Positions 60,674-64,000 of a stretch of 64,000 nucleotides of DNA are shown here, piece by piece. How positions within the stretch are numbered: the first letter of the stretch is position 1; each line of letters starts with the position of its first letter. Under the pieces are notes generated by a model. It had not been told where the DNA came from and did no database searches. It saw nothing but the letters and a program-made list of their open reading frames with translations. The translations under genes were made by a program, and so were the position numbers. The DNA is from Sphingomonas_B tabacisoli (GTDB lineage: Bacteria > Pseudomonadota > Alphaproteobacteria > Sphingomonadales > Sphingomonadaceae), in contig NZ_JBHUDY010000001.1 in the NCBI RefSeq assembly GCF_042678385.1, forward strand, positions 682,001 through 746,000. The letters run 5' to 3'.

Positions 60674-61000
60674 TTACCAGCAGCGACGCACGCGCTGATG
60701 ATGGCGCCAGACCCAGGTGCAGCGACGATGATTGCGCCAGCCGTAATGCCGGCGGTCATTGTTCCAGCCGACGTGGCGACGCATGCCGCGATCGTCGCGC
60801 CAGTTTCGGTCGTCGCGGCGGTCGTCGCGCCAGTTGCGATCGTCGCGATTGTCTCGGCGAATGCTTTCGTCGCGCCTCATGCCGCCGCCTTGGCGGACGT
60901 CTTCATGATAACCGTTTTGCGGCGGCTGAGCGGAAGCGGCGGAGCCCGCTCCAGCGATCGACAGGCCCATCAGGGCGGCCAGGACGAGGCTTTTCATCAT
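60674..61000 (-). CDS. Small secreted protein with RDDRNWRDD repeats
   Basis: This 108-residue product has a signal peptide (MMKSLVLAALMGLSIAGAGSAASA) and then a strongly charged repeat region (about residues 50-75, two copies of RRDDRNWRDD) and a basic, tryptophan- and histidine-rich C-terminus (GWRNHRRCTWVWRHHQRVRRCW). It resembles small sphingomonad secreted proteins of unknown role. The start at 61000 follows GGGAG. A minus-strand terminator lies upstream of it, so it has its own promoter in 61001-61066. Confidence 0.7.
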   Translation of the reverse strand: MMKSLVLAALMGLSIAGAGSAASAQPPQNGYHEDVRQGGGMRRDESIRRDNRDDRNWRDDRRDDRNWRDDRGMRRHVGWNNDRRHYGWRNHRRCTWVWRHHQRVRRCW

Positions 61001-61312
61001 CTTCTCCCGTTGCACGTCCGAAAGGAACGACTTGCGCCGCGGAAAGGGTCCAGCGCTACAGGACATAAAAAGGCCCCGCTCCAGGGGTGCAGAGCGGGGC
61101 CGAGCAGGGAGTCTAGCGTACCGGCAGGGGGTCATCTGCCGTCGGAAACAGCTTATCGCGGCAAGCTGTCGCCGAACTATGTCGGCAACACCGGAAAAGT
61201 GTCGCGATTTGTCGCTGATGGCCGGTGACACCCGAAAGGGCAAATGGCGGTGCTGTCAGTCTAATGCGAACAAGTCTCCGCGGCTGACAGCTCTGGCTTT
61301 GTAGGCCGGATC
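61001..61312. other. Intergenic stretch without a recognised gene
   Basis: The 312 bases hold the promoter space of the small secreted protein gene, a minus-strand terminator (61067-61101), and about 150 bases up to the left end of the insertion sequence. No coding frame with support was seen; the piece between terminator and insertion sequence may be the remains of a gene lost when the element inserted. Confidence 0.5.
61067..61101 (-). terminator. Minus-strand rho-independent terminator
   Basis: GGCCCCGCTC (61072-61081) pairs with GAGCGGGGCC (61092-61101); reading the minus strand, the stem is followed by a T-run (AAAAA at 61067-61071 on the plus strand). It would end transcripts coming from the transposase side. 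Confidence 0.85.
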
Positions 61313-62080
61313 TCAGGCCATGACGCAGCGCCACTCGGCGAGAGCCGCCGAGCGCCGTTCCTTGTAGGTCTGTCGGTCGGTGAGGTGTCGTTCCTGGGCG
61401 AAGTGATTGTGAACCTGGGCGTGCACGCTGCTGAATTTCTGCAACGTCTTCATCTGGCGAAAGCGCTGCATGACCTGCTCGCGTCGTCGGAAGGGCAGGT
61501 GTGAGCTCTCGGCCCGGTTGTCCTCCCAGAGGTCGACATCCTGCTTGTCGGCATTGCCGAGCTCGGTCATCGCCGCAGTGTAGGAGCGCAGGCCGTCGGT
61601 GACGACACGCTCGGGCTTGCCGTACCGCTTCATCGCTTTCCGGATGAAGGTGAGCGCCGCCTTCTTGTCACGGGTCCTGGAGGCATAGCTCTCCAGCACC
61701 TCGCCTTCATGGTCGATCGCGCGCCAGAGATAGTGCATCTCGCCGCCGATCTTCACGTAGATCTCGTCCAGATGCCAACGCCACTGCCTGAACCCACGCA
61801 TCCGCGACGCCCGCTGCTTCCGGATCTCGGCCGCGAACAGCGGGCCGAAGCGATTCCACCAGCGCCGCACTGTCTCGTGGCAGATGTCGATGCCACGCTC
61901 GTGAAGCAGGTCTTCCACGTTCCGCAGCGACAGCGGGTACTTCACGTACATCATCACCACGAGCCGGATCACCTCGGGCGACGAGTTGAAGTAGCGGAAC
62001 GGATTGCGGGCAGGGGAGGGCGCCATGGCCGCGGGTTAACGGTCGGCCGTTACCGGCGGATAATTTGCTCTGACAAGCCC
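61249..62080 (-). mobile_element. IS6-family insertion sequence
   Basis: An element of about 830 bases with one transposase gene. The likely ends are imperfect inverted repeats: GGTGCTGTCAGTCTAAT at the left (61249 onward) and, read on the other strand from 62080, GGGCTTGTCAGAGCAAAT; about ten of 17 bases agree. The flanking 8-base stretches do not match, so no target duplication is visible and the ends are approximate. The transposase within it is intact. Confidence 0.6.
61313..62026 (-). CDS. IS6-family transposase
   Basis: This 237-residue DDE transposase matches the IS6/IS26 family: an N-terminal zinc-finger/HTH part (PEVIRLVVMMYVKYPLSLRNVEDLLHERGIDICHETVRRWWNRFGP), the first D in WHLDEIYVKIGGEMHYLWRAIDHEGEVL, the second in RVVTDGLRSY and the catalytic E in NRAESSHLPFRRREQVMQRF. 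All three catalytic residues are present and the frame is complete, so the element may be active. It moves by replicative transposition, leaving cointegrates. Confidence 0.93.
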   Translation of the reverse strand: MAPSPARNPFRYFNSSPEVIRLVVMMYVKYPLSLRNVEDLLHERGIDICHETVRRWWNRFGPLFAAEIRKQRASRMRGFRQWRWHLDEIYVKIGGEMHYLWRAIDHEGEVLESYASRTRDKKAALTFIRKAMKRYGKPERVVTDGLRSYTAAMTELGNADKQDVDLWEDNRAESSHLPFRRREQVMQRFRQMKTLQKFSSVHAQVHNHFAQERHLTDRQTYKERRSAALAEWRCVMA

Positions 62081-62412
62081 ACTGTAGGCGTTTGGGTGGT
62101 GCGCGGTGCAAGCTTGCGCATCGTCTGGCTTCATAGACTTTCGATGCGCTACGCTGAGGGTGGCAGGCTTAAGGGGCTTCCGCCACCCCCTGTATGTCGC
62201 GGAAGCCCCGGCCCACCGGCGGCGGACCGCCGCGCCGGTGGAGAACTTGTTGGCCGCTCGATCACGAGCCGCCGCCGCCCAAACTACGCAGAGCGGATCC
62301 CGTCAGCCATTAGGCCGGATGGCCTAGCAGGCTCCCGGTCAAAGACGACAAGCCTCTGGGTTGACAGCAAATCGTGAGGTCCGGATAGTTTGCCGAAAGG
62401 GGTCGCCAACAC
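62081..62412. other. Intergenic region with paired hairpins and a possible promoter
   Basis: This 330-base stretch between the insertion sequence and the histidine kinase has no supported gene. Two strong inverted repeats lie at 62173-62209 (GGGGCTTCCGC/GCGGAAGCCCC) and 62213-62241 (CCACCGGCG/CGCCGGTGG). Further right, TTGACA at 62361-62366 with GATAGT 17 bases on is a plausible promoter for the kinase gene starting at 62413. Confidence 0.5.
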
Positions 62413-63744
62413 GTGCAGGACGCTATTCAGCGCCGGATCCTGGCCAGCGAAACGCGGGCCGAGCTGAAAGGTAGCCTCGTCGCCTGGATCGGGCTGACGG
62501 TCGTCACCGCGTTCGCTGCGACCGAGTTCGCAACAGTGGCCGGCGCCGGCTTCGACTGGTGGCTGGCCGCAATGGCCGTCTTCCTCGCCGGCTGGCTGAT
62601 TGCCTGGGCCCGCTTTGTGCTGAAGCCTCCACGCGACCAGGCCATCCTGGAGCGCTGGATTCCAGGCGCCAAGGCCGGAATGACGCTATGCAACATCGCG
62701 ACAGCGGGCAGCGTGTGGGTGTTCCTCCCCGTGTCCGGGCCCGAGCTGCGGGCGCTGATGATCGTGCTGTATGCCTGGTACCTGATCGTCCAGTTCGCGG
62801 CCGCGACCGAGGCGACGCAGGTGCTGCGCAGCGCCGTGCTGCTGGTGCTTGGATCGCTGACCGCATGGCTGCTGATCGAACGACCACCCTATTTCCTGCC
62901 GCTTTCGCTGTTCCTGCCGCTGTTCGGCGCGACTTTGATCGCGATTCGCCGGTTCGTCCGGCAGGCGGTCGTCAAGGAAACGGCCGCGCGAGCCGCAGCC
63001 GAGGAGGCGAGGCGCGAGCTCGATGCCGCGCTTGCCGTCGTTGCGCGCGAGCGCGATGCCAAGACCCAGTTCATCCGCGCCGCATCCCACGATCTGCAGC
63101 AGCCGCTCCAGGCCGCCGCCTTGTTCCTCGACCGGGTGCGGCCGGGAGGACGGGCGGCGGAGCAGCTTCCTTTGCTGGGCGGGCTGCGTCAGGCCCTGAC
63201 TGGGGCGCGGTCGCTGGTCGCATCGATGTTGGAGCATCTGAAGCTGGAAGGCGGCGCGATCCGGCCGCAGATCGCCGAGGTCACGGCCGGCGATGTATTC
63301 GACCGCGTGCTGCTGACCCAGGAGCTCGCGGCTGCGGCGGCTGGTATTCGGATCAAGCTGGCCGGCGCGTCGGTCGGCTTTTCGGCCGATCCTGCGCTGC
63401 TGGCGCGCGCGATCGAAAATCTAGTGGCCAATGCGATCCGTCATTCGGGCGGGCGGCGCATCCTGCTGGGCGCCCGGCGGCGCGAAGGGGAGGCCTGGTT
63501 CTGGGTGGTCGACGACGGGCGCGGGCTGGGCACGGCCGACGAGGCGCGAATCTTTCAGCCGTTCGAGCAGGGCGCGCATGTAGGCGAAACCGGCGGGTTC
63601 GGTCTGGGGCTCGCTTCCACGCAGGGACTCGTGGGCCTGATGGGCGGACGATGCGGCGTGCGCTCGGGCCTGACGCGCGGTGCGGCGTTCTATATACGCT
63701 TGCCAGTCGCCGCGCTCGAAGAGGCAGTGCGTTGCGCGGCCTGA
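62413..63744 (+). CDS. Membrane sensor histidine kinase
   Basis: This 443-residue protein has several N-terminal membrane helices (about residues 22-45, 50-72, 92-112, 115-140, 145-175), a coiled-coil linker, the phospho-acceptor histidine in ASHDLQQPLQAA near residue 225, and an ATPase domain with LVANAIRHSGGRRI near 340 and the FGLGLASTQGLVGLM G2-type region near 400. The DLQQPL form is typical of kinases paired with NarL/LuxR-type response regulators, and the next gene is such a receiver. It begins at GTG 62413. Confidence 0.85.
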   Translation: MQDAIQRRILASETRAELKGSLVAWIGLTVVTAFAATEFATVAGAGFDWWLAAMAVFLAGWLIAWARFVLKPPRDQAILERWIPGAKAGMTLCNIATAGSVWVFLPVSGPELRALMIVLYAWYLIVQFAAATEATQVLRSAVLLVLGSLTAWLLIERPPYFLPLSLFLPLFGATLIAIRRFVRQAVVKETAARAAAEEARRELDAALAVVARERDAKTQFIRAASHDLQQPLQAAALFLDRVRPGGRAAEQLPLLGGLRQALTGARSLVASMLEHLKLEGGAIRPQIAEVTAGDVFDRVLLTQELAAAAAGIRIKLAGASVGFSADPALLARAIENLVANAIRHSGGRRILLGARRREGEAWFWVVDDGRGLGTADEARIFQPFEQGAHVGETGGFGLGLASTQGLVGLMGGRCGVRSGLTRGAAFYIRLPVAALEEAVRCAA

Positions 63745-64000
63745 TTTGCGACGATCATCCGCTGATGCGGCAGGCGATGCTGGCGACGCTGAAGGCGCGC
63801 TGGCCAGGCACGGCACTCGACGAAGCCGATAGCTATCCGGCTGCGTGGCACCAGGCTCGATCTGGACCCGATTTCTGCGTCGTCGATCTGGCGATGCCGG
63901 GCGCGGCGCCGCTGGAAGGTATCAGCCGTTTGAAGGCGGCGGCGCCAGATGCTGTGCTGTTGGTCATCACCGGGCTCACCGACGAGGCACTGCTGCAGAG
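63732..64000 (+). CDS. Response regulator receiver (truncated by window end)
   Basis: The open frame begins at TTG 63732, overlapping the kinase gene's end by 13 bases, and continues past the edge. The 89 visible residues start LRGLICDDHPLMRQAMLATLKARW with the acidic pair DD, and contain the acceptor aspartate in FCVVDLAMPGAAPLEGISRLK and LLVITGLTDEALLQ. It resembles LuxR/NarL-type response regulators whose HTH would follow. It is the cognate partner of the adjacent kinase by position. Confidence 0.78.
   Translation, partial: MRGLICDDHPLMRQAMLATLKARWPGTALDEADSYPAAWHQARSGPDFCVVDLAMPGAAPLEGISRLKAAAPDAVLLVITGLTDEALLQ

Noticed and set aside
1..64000. CRISPR arrays or tRNA genes
   Set aside because: No regularly spaced direct repeats and no cloverleaf-type TPsiC (GGTTCGAATCC-like) signature were found by eye; weak tRNAs could be missed without a covariance search.

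Overview
The window is GC-rich, densely packed chromosomal DNA from an alphaproteobacterium, most likely a member of the Sphingomonadales. The main reasons are a serine palmitoyltransferase gene with its dedicated acyl carrier protein and a CerR-like reductase, a complete gene-transfer-agent (GTA) structural locus, and an alphaproteobacterial cytochrome bc1 operon. No rRNA, tRNA or CRISPR array was seen. Most genes are tightly spaced, many with ATGA/GTGA/TGATG overlaps.

Layout. 1-2.9 kb: an envelope operon on the minus strand (lptF, lptG, flippase start). 3-10.4 kb: a secreted DUF2141 protein, a lipid kinase and a Tam41-like nucleotidyltransferase, a hybrid histidine kinase, then the sphingolipid genes spt, acpR and cerR with a PycTM-like membrane protein between them. 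10.4-16.1 kb: proB and obgE, separated by about 3.5 kb holding a terminase-small-subunit-like gene, an EF-hand protein and an AT-richer two-gene island (membrane protein plus DUF2971 protein). A degenerate second copy of the obgE 3' end lies beside that island. 16-22.6 kb: a TetR regulator and divergent hydrolase, a DUF5996 gene, a zinc alcohol dehydrogenase, a nucleotidyltransferase-like protein and a phosphoesterase. 22.6-27.3 kb: tyrosine/homogentisate catabolism (MarR regulator, hppD, hmgA, cupin, fahA, Rieske protein). 27.3-31.6 kb: hydrolase, receiver-only response regulator, MATE exporter, cation diffusion facilitator and a 32-residue membrane microprotein.

31.8-46.4 kb: a GTA structural cluster from portal to the tail tip. 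It carries the head-spike pair next to the capsid gene and a large N-terminal domain fused to the distal tail protein. No terminase lies upstream of the portal, and three palindromic elements of about 130 bp sit between the head genes. 46.5-49.3 kb: OmpA-family protein, Cu/Zn superoxide dismutase, acetyltransferase, Flp pilin. 49.3-54.1 kb: hemF, trmL, petABC and apt. 54.2-60.7 kb: a diguanylate cyclase, small regulator-like protein, lipase-like hydrolase, thioesterase, S9 peptidase, acyl-CoA dehydrogenase and a small secreted basic protein. 61.2-62.1 kb: an IS6-family insertion sequence. 62.4-64 kb: a histidine kinase and the start of its response regulator, cut by the window end.

The closest things to a new system are (i) the lipid kinase/Tam41-like pair beside the sphingolipid genes, which could extend ceramide to a phosphorylated, CDP-activated form, (ii) the rearranged GTA locus, and (iii) the small accessory island next to the duplicated obgE end. 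Function calls rest on reading translated sequence and neighbourhood; no database search was run.
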